DNA of 18,425 bases from assembly GCA_035711845.1 (NCBI GenBank), contig DASTBU010000066.1, positions 1 to 18,425 on the forward strand, read 5' to 3'. Of this stretch, positions 7,752 to 14,715 are shown piece after piece (position 1 is the first letter of the stretch; each line of letters starts with the position of its first letter). The position numbers were made by a program, and so were the translations under genes. The notes under the pieces were generated by a model. That model saw nothing but the letters and a program-made list of their open reading frames with translations. It was not told the origin of the DNA and ran no database searches. This DNA comes from DASTBU01 sp035711845 (GTDB lineage Bacteria > Acidobacteriota > Vicinamibacteria > Vicinamibacterales > 2-12-FULL-66-21).

Positions 7752-8786
7752 TCAGAGCCCCAAGATCCCGGCGAGGCGGCCCGTCACGTCCTCCACGCGG
7801 GTCGCCGCTTTCGTGTAGTCGAGCGTCATGGGCTTGAACGTCTCGATTCCCGGGATGTTCTTTGGCCCTTGGACGCCGGCGTGCAGCGGAATCTGCACCG
7901 CCTCGGATCGGGCAAGCTGACGCTCCACATCCGGCGACAGCAGGTAGTCAATCAGCCGTCGCCCCTCCTCAGGGTGCGGCCCCTTCGCGATCAGCGAAAC
8001 CATATTCGGCATGACTGGCACGCCGAGCCCGGTCGCGTCTGGCAGAACCATGGCAATCGGTTGCCCGTCTTCAATCGCCACATTCACATCGTCCGTATCC
8101 GTCAATCCAACCTTCACGTCTCCGCGAGCGACGAGATCCCGCACGACCGAGTTTCCGTCCACGATGCGAACGCCGTTGGCTTTGAGGCGACGGAAGAAGT
8201 CATCCATCTTTTCATCGCCGGCCATGGCATAGAGTGCAGCGACGTGGAACGACGTCGAGCCGAATCGTGGGTCCGCCATCGCCACCTGGCCTCGCCACTT
8301 GGGATCCGCCAGGTCGAAGATCGACTGCGGGGCCTCCTCCGGTTTTACGAGCGTCGTGTTGTACGCGATCACTCGGATGCGTGCCGAGAATCCAGTCCAG
8401 TACCCCTCCGAATCGACAAGGGCTGATGGGATTCCCTCTGCGCTGGGTGATCGGTATGGCCCGAGCACACCTCGCGACTTGAGCACCAACGTGCGAACGG
8501 GCTCGTTCGACCAGAAGACGTCGGCCTGCGGGCGGGCCTGTTCGGCGATCAGCCGATTGGCGAGGCCGGTCGACTTGGTTTCCTCCGTGTCGTAGACGGC
8601 GTTCACGCGAACGCCAGACCGTTTTTCGTACTCGCGAAGCACCGGTTCGGAGAACACGCGATCGGTCGAGACGTAGATCGTGACGGTCCGCTGCGCGTTT
8701 TGCGACTCTGGACTGCGACATCCGATTGGTGCCGCGATCGAGCACAGGATCGCAATGGACCAGATGTAGCGTGTGGGCATGGTCAC
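7752..8786 (-). CDS. Lipoprotein solute-binding protein of an Fe3+-type ABC importer, without the usual tyrosine clamp
   Basis: The 344-residue product begins with a short hydrophobic signal ending in PIGC. Cys23 would be the lipidated residue, although proline at -3 is atypical for a lipobox. The mature protein opens TVTIYVSTDRVFSEPVLREY and continues DTEETKSTGLANRL and PQADVFWSNEP, hallmarks of the AfuA/FbpA-like binding-protein family. A YNTTLV segment and the FDLADPKWRGQVAMADP hinge region follow. Where FbpA and FutA proteins carry a Tyr-Tyr iron-binding pair after the 'G.V..GL' strand, this one has T-D-T-D-D (229-233), so the ligand may not be free ferric iron. The start is GTG at 8786 (4-nt overlap with the preceding gene) or ATG at 8780. 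It delivers substrate to the downstream permease. Confidence 0.9.
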   Translation of the reverse strand: MTMPTRYIWSIAILCSIAAPIGCRSPESQNAQRTVTIYVSTDRVFSEPVLREYEKRSGVRVNAVYDTEETKSTGLANRLIAEQARPQADVFWSNEPVRTLVLKSRGVLGPYRSPSAEGIPSALVDSEGYWTGFSARIRVIAYNTTLVKPEEAPQSIFDLADPKWRGQVAMADPRFGSTSFHVAALYAMAGDEKMDDFFRRLKANGVRIVDGNSVVRDLVARGDVKVGLTDTDDVNVAIEDGQPIAMVLPDATGLGVPVMPNMVSLIAKGPHPEEGRRLIDYLLSPDVERQLARSEAVQIPLHAGVQGPKNIPGIETFKPMTLDYTKAATRVEDVTGRLAGILGL

Positions 8787-9442
8787 TTGGTGACGATCGT
8801 CAGGTCATCGAACTGCGTCACGGAATCCGCCTTCGTCCAGACGCCGACCTTGCCAGCTTGCGTGAACGTCGCATCCTCCACGTCGTACAGCTTGGTGCCG
8901 TTGAAATACACCTCGAACAGCCGGCCATTGGCGACGACTCGCAACGTGCTCCATTGCTTGGCGGGCACCTCCGCCTTCTTGCCGTAGGTTCGACCTTCGC
9001 CCTTTACCGGCAGGTCGGTGCGCTTGCCGTCCTCGACCTTGTACAAGACTACGTTGCCCTCGAGCGCGTTCGCGCGGACGATGTAATAGTTATCTTGGTC
9101 GCGATAGCGCCAGACGAGCCCGGCGGCCTGGTCCACGCGGCCCGAGATCGCTCTGAAGCGGACCGACAGATCGATGTCCGCTGCACTGATGTCGCTCAGA
9201 ACGGCCACCGGGAACCGCGCGCGCGTGTTGTCCGCGTCCACCTGCGCCAGGTACTTGTTCGCGCCTTCCGCCTCCACGATCCATTTGCCGGGTGCACCCG
9301 TCTTTGCCGTGTAGCCGAACTCAAAGCCCTTGGGTGGTTGTCCCACCGCATCGTCAGAGAAATCCACCCTTCGACTCGCGCCTTGAACGACGACGGTCGC
9401 ACCAAGCGCGGCGAGCGCCATGAACAGCATGATCATCTTCAT
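8783..9442 (-). CDS. Secreted jelly-roll protein (DUF1080 / LamG-like concanavalin A fold)
   Basis: The 219-residue product has a Sec signal peptide (MKMIMLFMALAALGATVVV) and a mature domain of jelly-roll type. Recognisable blocks are VDFSDDAVGQPPKGFEF, the strand pair IDLSVRFRAISGRVDQA, GLVWRYRDQDNYYIVRAN, and the closing VEVYFNG-type strands ending FDDLTIVTK. This matches the concanavalin-like fold of DUF1080 / 3-keto-disaccharide hydrolase or LamG proteins, here as a single domain without visible catalytic residues. A binding role outside the cytoplasm is plausible; enzymatic activity is not shown. ATG at 9442 overlaps the MFS stop by 4 nt (ATGA). Its own stop overlaps the next gene by 4 nt. 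Its place between an MFS exporter and a binding protein is odd for this fold. Confidence 0.8.
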   Translation of the reverse strand: MKMIMLFMALAALGATVVVQGASRRVDFSDDAVGQPPKGFEFGYTAKTGAPGKWIVEAEGANKYLAQVDADNTRARFPVAVLSDISAADIDLSVRFRAISGRVDQAAGLVWRYRDQDNYYIVRANALEGNVVLYKVEDGKRTDLPVKGEGRTYGKKAEVPAKQWSTLRVVANGRLFEVYFNGTKLYDVEDATFTQAGKVGVWTKADSVTQFDDLTIVTK

Positions 9443-10731
9443 GAGAGTGCTCCCTTCCGCTCGGCGGCGGTCGCCTTCGATGTGATCGCAAAGACGAGAG
9501 CCATTACGAGAGCTACCGCCGCCATGACTTGAAACATCGAGGCATACCCGAGGCTGGCGACGAGCAGCCCGCCGGCGATCGGTCCGAGGGCGTCGCCGAC
9601 GTCGTAGATCGTGCCGAACACACCGTGCGCCGCGCCGTAGCGCGCTCGGCGTGTGATGTCTGTGATGTAGGCACTCGTCGCGGCGGTCGTCGTCGCGACG
9701 CCGGCGGCGTACATCAGGATTGCCGTGACCGTCCCCGCCAGGTTCGTCGCCATCGACACCACCAGCATGGCAGCGCCGCATATCGTGAGGCCCGTGACGA
9801 TGACCCATCGCCGGCCGGCGCGATCCGACACGAAACCGATAACGGGGCGGACCGCCAGGGTCGTGACCGTTTGGAGGGCGAACAGCCAGCCCAGTTGCGA
9901 GGTCGTCAATCCCAGCACATCGCGACCGTAGAGCGGCAGAAAGGCATTCAGCATGCCGTTGAGCACGAACTGTGCGGCTTGCGCGCCACTGGTGACGATC
10001 ACCAACCGGTCGCGTCCGACCTCGGCGACCCCACGCCTGAACTCCTGCCATGGCGCGCGAGCCGGCTTGCCCGGCGTACCCTTGGCGGAGGCGGGCCCGG
10101 CCCGAGACACCTCCGGCCACCCGGCGACGATGAAGGGCACCGCAACGCCGATGAGGCCGGACGCCAGGAATGCCAGATCGAACCGCCCGGTCGCGATCAG
10201 GTACCCGGCCAGGACGGGACCGAGCGCCTGCCCGGTCCCTTGAACCGTGGAGTACGTGCTGAGCCACGTACCACGACTCGCCGGGGGGGCGACGTCCGAG
10301 AGACTCGCTGACGCCACCGGCCCGAAGATCGCCGTTGCCGCACCGTGCACGAATCGCAGCAGGACCAGGACGAACAGCGTGGAGACCGCGAGATACGTGA
10401 ACGGCAGGCTCGCAAACACCAGCGCTCCGGCGATGAGCAGCCGGCGCCGGCCGAAGACATCGGACAGGGCGCCGGCTGGCAGCTTCACCACGATCCCGGT
10501 CAGCGTCGAGGCCCCCATCACAAACCCGATCATCGCGGGGCCGGCGCCCAACTCACGCGCGAACAACGGCAGCAGTGGTGTTCGACAAATCGCATAGCTG
10601 CAATAGGCCACGAATCCGGCAGCGCACAATCGAATCAATGCGACGCGCGCAGGGTCACTGACTGGGTCCGCGTGGATCGCGACCTGGTGATCGAGCTCCG
10701 GAGTGCGAGTCGCGGCTGATCCTCGGGCCAT
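9439..10731 (-). CDS. MFS transporter linked to chrB
   Basis: The 430-residue protein is a 12-helix major facilitator. The signature loop between helices 2 and 3 is intact: GALSDVFGRRR (87-97). A related loop GFVSDRAGRRWVIV appears in the second half. An R-x-x-x-G stretch in helix 4 (LLRFVHGAATAIFGPV) and a G-x-x-x-G-P helix 5 (GTGQALGPVLAGYLIA) are typical of drug/metabolite exporters (DHA1 type). The ATG at 10731 sits 12 nt after the chrB stop. The chrB TAG is part of a strong Shine-Dalgarno (TAGGAGGAG). This MFS probably replaces ChrA as the exporter partner of ChrB. The substrate cannot be read from the sequence. Confidence 0.9.
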   Translation of the reverse strand: MARGSAATRTPELDHQVAIHADPVSDPARVALIRLCAAGFVAYCSYAICRTPLLPLFARELGAGPAMIGFVMGASTLTGIVVKLPAGALSDVFGRRRLLIAGALVFASLPFTYLAVSTLFVLVLLRFVHGAATAIFGPVASASLSDVAPPASRGTWLSTYSTVQGTGQALGPVLAGYLIATGRFDLAFLASGLIGVAVPFIVAGWPEVSRAGPASAKGTPGKPARAPWQEFRRGVAEVGRDRLVIVTSGAQAAQFVLNGMLNAFLPLYGRDVLGLTTSQLGWLFALQTVTTLAVRPVIGFVSDRAGRRWVIVTGLTICGAAMLVVSMATNLAGTVTAILMYAAGVATTTAATSAYITDITRRARYGAAHGVFGTIYDVGDALGPIAGGLLVASLGYASMFQVMAAVALVMALVFAITSKATAAERKGALS

Positions 10732-10743
10732 GAACGGCTCCTC

Positions 10744-11850
10744 CTACGGTCCGTGCCGACGCCGTCGTGATGGTGCTCGCTTCGGACCGGCGCTCTTCCG
10801 GGGTCTGGCCAGCGCACGTGGTCCGACCGAACGCGACGACTGTTCGAAGGAGCGATACAGCGAGTCGAAGAGCGTCATCCCCTGTGCAAGAAGCGCCTCA
10901 TCGTCGGGATGTGCGAGTTGCAGACCCTCGATGATGGCGCCCACCGTCGTGGCTTCGGGTGCGCCGAAGCGGCCGTCCTTCAGATCGAGATCGTGAACGA
11001 TGGCCGCAAGGCGTGCGACCCCGGGCTCATCAAGCTGGAACATCGTGCACAACGTCTCGAACGTACAGCCCTCGCGGTGATGACTGAACTCCACGCCGAA
11101 CATGTCAAACGGAATCGCATCCGGAGGAGCGGCGTTCTGATCAACGGCGAAGGCGAACCGGGCTTGACGATCGATGAATCGGCGAATCAGCCACGCGGAG
11201 GCCATGCGATCAACGCCGGGCCGGGGCCGCGTCACCCAGAGCCGGCCGCGACAGGCGTCCGGAGAAGTCGAAGGTCCAGGCTTTACCGTCGACGTCTCGC
11301 GTCTGTCTGACGTGTGTGCCTCGAGTTGCTTCAGCAAGGACGTGACACGGTCGCGGCCGGCGCTGCCAAAGAAGTCGACGCCCTCGATGGCCGCGACGCG
11401 GTCTCGAAAGACGTCGAGCAGCCGGCGGGTGGCCGGCGCCCGCGTGCCGCGCGGCCGACGAGCTGCGCGCGCGCGTTTCAGCACCTGCTCGATATCGCGG
11501 GCGAGCGCCGCGTACGCCTCCTGACCCGCTCGTCTGAACTCCTCGACAAGCGCATCGTCAGACCACGTGTCGACGTGGCCAGCCGCAAATACGCTGGCGT
11601 CTCCACCGGAGGCCTTCACCTCGGTCTTGAGCCACTCGAAGTCCTCGCGCGTATTCGCCGTATCCGGCAACGCGTAGACTGCCTGCTTGATCGGAATAGC
11701 TCCGAGCTGCTGCAGGCGCCGCCAGGTGCGCACGCGCAGGTTTGACGCTTTCGGTGGCAGCTGATGGACGAACAGCAGCCATCGTCGCGCCGTTCGCTGG
11801 GCCGCCTGCGGTACGGCCGGTTGGGGTTCCGGTTCAGGCCGGGGTGTCAT
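10744..11850 (-). CDS. chrB: ChrB-family chromate-resistance/regulatory protein, first gene of the operon
   Basis: The 368-residue product has the two-part ChrB layout. The N-terminal half contains RWLLFVHQLPPKASNLRVRTWRRL and PIKQAVYALPD (about residues 23-63). The C-terminal ChrB domain contains RPGVDRMASAWLIRRFID, FDMFGVEFSHHREGCTFETL and a VHDLDLKDGR block near 280-290. In Ochrobactrum tritici, ChrB is known as a chromate-responsive regulator of the chr operon. The His-His-x-x-x-Cys cluster and the paired Asp residues suggest metal binding here, which is inference. The C-terminus ends in a very basic tail (RPRKSAGPKRAPSRRRRHGP). No chrA is present. The gene leads a seven-gene unit that includes a full ABC importer. 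ATG at 11850 has no strong Shine-Dalgarno. Confidence 0.9.
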   Translation of the reverse strand: MTPRPEPEPQPAVPQAAQRTARRWLLFVHQLPPKASNLRVRTWRRLQQLGAIPIKQAVYALPDTANTREDFEWLKTEVKASGGDASVFAAGHVDTWSDDALVEEFRRAGQEAYAALARDIEQVLKRARAARRPRGTRAPATRRLLDVFRDRVAAIEGVDFFGSAGRDRVTSLLKQLEAHTSDRRETSTVKPGPSTSPDACRGRLWVTRPRPGVDRMASAWLIRRFIDRQARFAFAVDQNAAPPDAIPFDMFGVEFSHHREGCTFETLCTMFQLDEPGVARLAAIVHDLDLKDGRFGAPEATTVGAIIEGLQLAHPDDEALLAQGMTLFDSLYRSFEQSSRSVGPRALARPRKSAGPKRAPSRRRRHGP

Positions 11851-11878
11851 GGTGAATCGTCGGGCGTTCGTGCATGAG

Positions 11879-11932
11879 ATTGACGATGTAACGTGCGTTT
11901 CAGACTATAGTAGATGCGTTACGCTGGTCAAT
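11879..11932. promoter_or_regulatory. Near-symmetric bidirectional promoter between chrB and the DUF1259 gene
   Basis: The left arm ATTGACGATGTAACG (11879-11893) and the reverse complement of the right arm, ATTGACCAGCGTAACG (11917-11932), match except for the three or four middle bases. The centre holds the palindrome ACTATAGT (11904-11911), which reads TATAGT on both strands. Toward chrB this gives TTGACC, 16 nt, TATAGT. Toward the DUF1259 gene it gives TTGACG, 20 nt, TATAGT, or 17 nt to a weaker GACTAT. The GTAACG/CGTTAC arms could also be a regulator site. Promoter calls are from consensus matching only. Confidence 0.6.
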
Positions 11933-11952
11933 TCTGGTAAGGGAGAGCGCTC

Positions 11953-12861
11953 ATGATTTGGCTGAGATACCTGGCGATGTCGGTCGCGGCAATCGTATGG
12001 ACCGGCGCAGGCGCGGGTGCGCAGGAGGTCCCCGCGGCTTACAGGGCCGTGCTGTCCGCACTCGGCAAGACGGGAGACTTCAAGGACGGCGTGCTGAAAG
12101 TGAACATCCCGCGGAACGATCTGCGCGTCACCATCAATCAGCGCCCGGCGCCGACGCCGTTCGGGTTCGGCGGATGGGTCGCCCTGACGAAGGGACAGGG
12201 CATGGACGTGATGATGGGTGACCTCGTGCTCACCGAGGACGAGGTCAATCCCGTCATGTCAGCCCTGCTGCAGAACGGGCTGGACGTGACGGCTCTTCAC
12301 AATCACTTCTTTTGGGAGCAGCCGCGCACTTTCTACATGCACGTGCACGGGATGGGGAGCGCGGCGGATCTCGCGAAGCGCGTCAAACCCGCGATCGATC
12401 TGATCGACCAAGCCGCAAAGCAGGCGGCGCCACCCGCGACGCCAGCGCAATCATCCCCAACGATCGACGGTGTGGCCCTCGCGAAGATCATCGGCACTCC
12501 CGGCGAGCAGACCGGACCGGTCTACAAGATCACGATTGGTCGCCCCGACATCGACCTGCGCGAGCATGGGGCGCCGATCAACGCTCGCATGGGACTCAAC
12601 ACGTGGGCGGCGTTCGCAGGAACGGACGCCGACGCGATGGTGGCCGGAGATGTCGCGATGCTCGAGCCGGAGGTGACGCCGGTGCTCAAGGCGTTGCGCG
12701 CAAACGGCCTAAACGTTGTCGCGATTCATCACCATATGACAGACGTGAAGCCGGTCGTGATTTTTCTTCACTACTACGGCACGGGTCCGGCAGCGAAGCT
12801 GGCGCAGGGCGTTCGCGCAGCCGTCGACTTGTTGGGGAAGACACCATCGACTCGACAGTGA
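11953..12861 (+). CDS. Secreted tandem DUF1259 protein, divergent from chrB
   Basis: The 302-residue product has a signal peptide with likely cleavage after AGAGA (residue 23, before QEV) and two copies of the DUF1259 domain (about 27-150 and 170-297). The first copy carries ALHNHFF with His116 and His118 plus MHVHG with His130 and His132. The second carries AIHHHM (His259-261) plus FLHYYG (His273). Each copy also has a conserved D-I/L-R, G...N.W.AF/V.L pattern. The family (PF07485, LpqO-like) has no settled function. The repeated histidines resemble a metal site, which is inference. A strong Shine-Dalgarno (AAGGGAGAG) lies just upstream of the ATG. Its promoter is shared with the chrB operon, so it is probably an extracytoplasmic member of the same response. 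Confidence 0.9.
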   Translation: MIWLRYLAMSVAAIVWTGAGAGAQEVPAAYRAVLSALGKTGDFKDGVLKVNIPRNDLRVTINQRPAPTPFGFGGWVALTKGQGMDVMMGDLVLTEDEVNPVMSALLQNGLDVTALHNHFFWEQPRTFYMHVHGMGSAADLAKRVKPAIDLIDQAAKQAAPPATPAQSSPTIDGVALAKIIGTPGEQTGPVYKITIGRPDIDLREHGAPINARMGLNTWAAFAGTDADAMVAGDVAMLEPEVTPVLKALRANGLNVVAIHHHMTDVKPVVIFLHYYGTGPAAKLAQGVRAAVDLLGKTPSTRQ

Positions 12862-13145
12862 AGCGTCCGTCAGGGCGCACGACGCGACGGCGGTTGTAGG
12901 CGAGCGCCTTCGCCGCGATGAACTGAACCGTCACCGTGCTCCTCGAGCGTGAAGCTGAGGTCTTGACACGACGCTGGAGATGCCCCGAGGCAGGGGCGGC
13001 GCACTCGCACACTTTCCTAAACGGGATCCCCTTTCGACGTCACCACTGACACGTGCGCAGGCCCCCCCGTCGAGCGTCAACGCGAGCGCGTGTCGCATCC
13101 AGTTCTTGGCGCTAGAAACTACTCCCGGCGTTGCGGAGAGAACTG
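12862..13145. other. Convergent intergenic region without a gene
   Basis: This gap lies between the ends of the DUF1259 gene and the minus-strand membrane protein gene. I see no supported gene on either strand. A small imperfect hairpin (CCTC-g-AGC, loop GTGAA, GCT-GAGG, about 12937-12956) could slow transcription. It has no real T-run, so I do not call it a terminator. Confidence 0.4.
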
Positions 13146-13631
13146 TCAGCCTGCCGCTTGAACCGGCCGTGCCGGACCGCGGAATGGAGCGGTGACAGCG
13201 AGCGCGCCCCAGACCATAACAAGGCCGACGTATTCTGTCAGCTCGAACGGCCCGATGGCGCCGACGGTCCAGTCGTACGTCATCGCTGAGACGAATGCGA
13301 TGGTGTTGCCTACCAGCAACGCCCACCATGACCAGGGTTCACCACGGCGGAAGGCTGTGGCAGCGACGGCAGTCGCCAGCAAGCCGAACGCCACGACATA
13401 GGCGCCGTACACCCGGAAGAGGACTCGTATGAACGCAGCTGCCGCCGGAGACGTGGTTATTAGCTCTTGCCATGAGCGCCCGGTCAAGCCCTCGTAACCG
13501 GCAGCCAGGATCGGCTTCGAGGCTGGTCCAGGCAGATAATCCGGTGCCAGGGCTGCCATCGCGCCCCACGCGAGCAGTCCGACATCGGCGATCAGCATGA
13601 CGAGCCAAGCGAAACGGCGCGCTCGGTTCAT
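13146..13631 (-). CDS. Small integral membrane protein with four predicted helices
   Basis: The 161-residue product shows four hydrophobic segments: AWLVMLIADVGLLAWGAMAAL (about 9-29), AFIRVLFRVYGAYVVAFGLL followed by ATAVAA (66-90), WSWWALLVGNTIAFVSAMTY (98-117), and LTEYVGLVMVWGALAVTA (about 130-148). A loop after the first helix reads PDYLPGPASKP, with GYEGLTGRSW. The architecture is like DUF4345/DoxX-type small membrane proteins, but I cannot name a family. The ATG at 13631 overlaps the stop of the CoA-binding gene by 4 nt (ATGA), so the two were likely co-translated. A longer frame reaching 13838 runs inside that gene and is not supported. Confidence 0.75.
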   Translation of the reverse strand: MNRARRFAWLVMLIADVGLLAWGAMAALAPDYLPGPASKPILAAGYEGLTGRSWQELITTSPAAAAFIRVLFRVYGAYVVAFGLLATAVAATAFRRGEPWSWWALLVGNTIAFVSAMTYDWTVGAIGPFELTEYVGLVMVWGALAVTAPFRGPARPVQAAG

Positions 13632-14112
13632 GTCGGCAGTCCTCCAGTGAGCCTGAGAATCAACCGCATGCACTTGTGTCCGAGGTCGATGCTCTCGCCG
13701 TACATCATCGGGCAGGCGCCAGCAATCACGCTGATATCGTGTTGACGGCAGTACTCGACGGCCGCCGGCGAGACACTCGATGTTTTCTTGCCCATGGATT
13801 GGTGCATCCATACGCAGTGAACTCCGGCGGCGTCGCACTCGCGAACGATCTGCTCCGTGGTCTCAGGTCGCGTGATGATCACCACGCCATCGACTCCGCC
13901 GGGGATGGATTTGAGGTCGGGATAACAGCGCTCGCCTTCAAAGGTCTGCATGTGCGGATTCACCGGGAAGACATCGTGGCCGGCGGTCTTCAACCGGCGA
14001 TAGATCAGATTCGCCGCCGGGTGGGGGCTGTTGTCGCGCGACACCGGGCCACGGCAATGCGTTTCTGAGCGAAGAAGTCGTGCACCTTGGCTTCGAGAAT
14101 CGTTGCGGTCAC
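13628..14112 (-). pseudogene. CoA_binding-domain (YccU-like) gene with a 1-nt frameshift
   Basis: From GTG at 14112 the frame reads TATILEAKVHDFFAQKRIAVA, the usual start of YccU-type CoA-binding proteins. Two bases (CG) then remain before the next frame resumes at 14044 with SRDNSPHPAANLIYRRLK. The family has G-V-S at this point, so one base is missing from the GGN codon. The rest is well conserved: HDVFPVNPHM, the VDGVVIITRPE strand, VWMHQSMGKKTSS and AGACPMMY. The family is a Rossmann-like fold that binds CoA; its cellular role is not settled. The short frame starting with GTG at 14044 would lack the first beta strand and half the nucleotide loop. Either the gene is broken or the base was lost in sequencing. 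It overlaps the membrane protein gene downstream. Confidence 0.8.
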
Positions 14113-14121
14113 AGGTCCCCC

Positions 14122-14135
14122 CTATCTGGAGATAG
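14122..14135. repeat. 14-nt inverted repeat upstream of the CoA-binding gene
   Basis: CTATCT-GG-AGATAG forms a perfect 6-bp inverted repeat with a 2-nt centre. It ends 10 nt before the GTG start at 14112. The centre is too short for a good RNA hairpin, so a protein-binding site is the more likely reading. No regulator is identified. Confidence 0.35.
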
Positions 14136-14177
14136 CCGGGTCAATCGAGATGCGCGCCTGTGCTCCTGCAGCATGGC

Positions 14178-14596
14178 TCATACCGGCTGGTCGGCCTCGC
14201 GAGTGACCTCAGGAATCCGCGAGGGGCTCATCGGTGATGGCTTCAAACCCTGAACGAACGTGAACCACGTGAATCCGACGGCGTGTGCCTTCAGCAAATC
14301 GAGCAGCGGCTGCGAAAGCTCTCCGTACAGCGTCATGAAGTGGTTGTCCGCGTAGTCCTTGAATAGCTTCGTCCTTGCTTCGAGGATGTGCGTGTTGTGC
14401 TCGATCAGTCCTTCCGGGCCGGTGTACGCCTCCGTACCTCACACGTCGTGCCATCGGTGCTGAGGAACCAGTCGTAGCGCAGGGTTCGTGTGTCCTTCTC
14501 TTTCGTGATCCGAATCAGCTCGGCGGCCTGTCTCTTGAAGCCCTCGAGGCAGCCGGGGCGCACCGTCAGGTGCGCGCACACTTCCAAGTCGCCCAT
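14178..14596 (-). pseudogene. ABM-domain (quinol monooxygenase-like) gene with a 1-nt frameshift
   Basis: From ATG at 14596, behind a clear Shine-Dalgarno (GTGGAGG), the frame reads GDLEVCAHLTVRPGCLEGFK, then RQAAELIRITKEKDTRTLRY and DWFLSTDGTTCEVR, the N-terminal half of an antibiotic-biosynthesis-monooxygenase dimer fold. After GTACGG (near 14431-14436) the proper continuation EAYTGPEGLIEHNTHILE appears one base out of frame. It goes on to KDYADNHFMTLYGELSQPLL and a TGA at 14178. Restoring one G (CGGGAGG in place of CGGAGG) would give one 139-residue protein. That is longer than the usual 100-residue YgiN-type ABM proteins, with an extra C-terminal extension. Such enzymes oxidise small quinols or polyketide-like substrates without cofactors; the substrate here is unknown. 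Confidence 0.8.
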
Positions 14597-14715
14597 AACG
14601 CCTCCACTATCTCCGGTCGACACGTCGCGAGGCTGACAGGGCGGCCGACCGGCGCCTTCCAGTGACGAACGTCCGAGTGTAGATCACCTGCAGTTCCCCT
14701 CCGAATCCGAGTGGC

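Noticed and set aside
9443..10267. Extended open frame upstream of the jelly-roll gene
   Set aside because: The extension lies within the MFS gene in another frame and has no family content. The signal peptide at the ATG at 9442 marks the true start.
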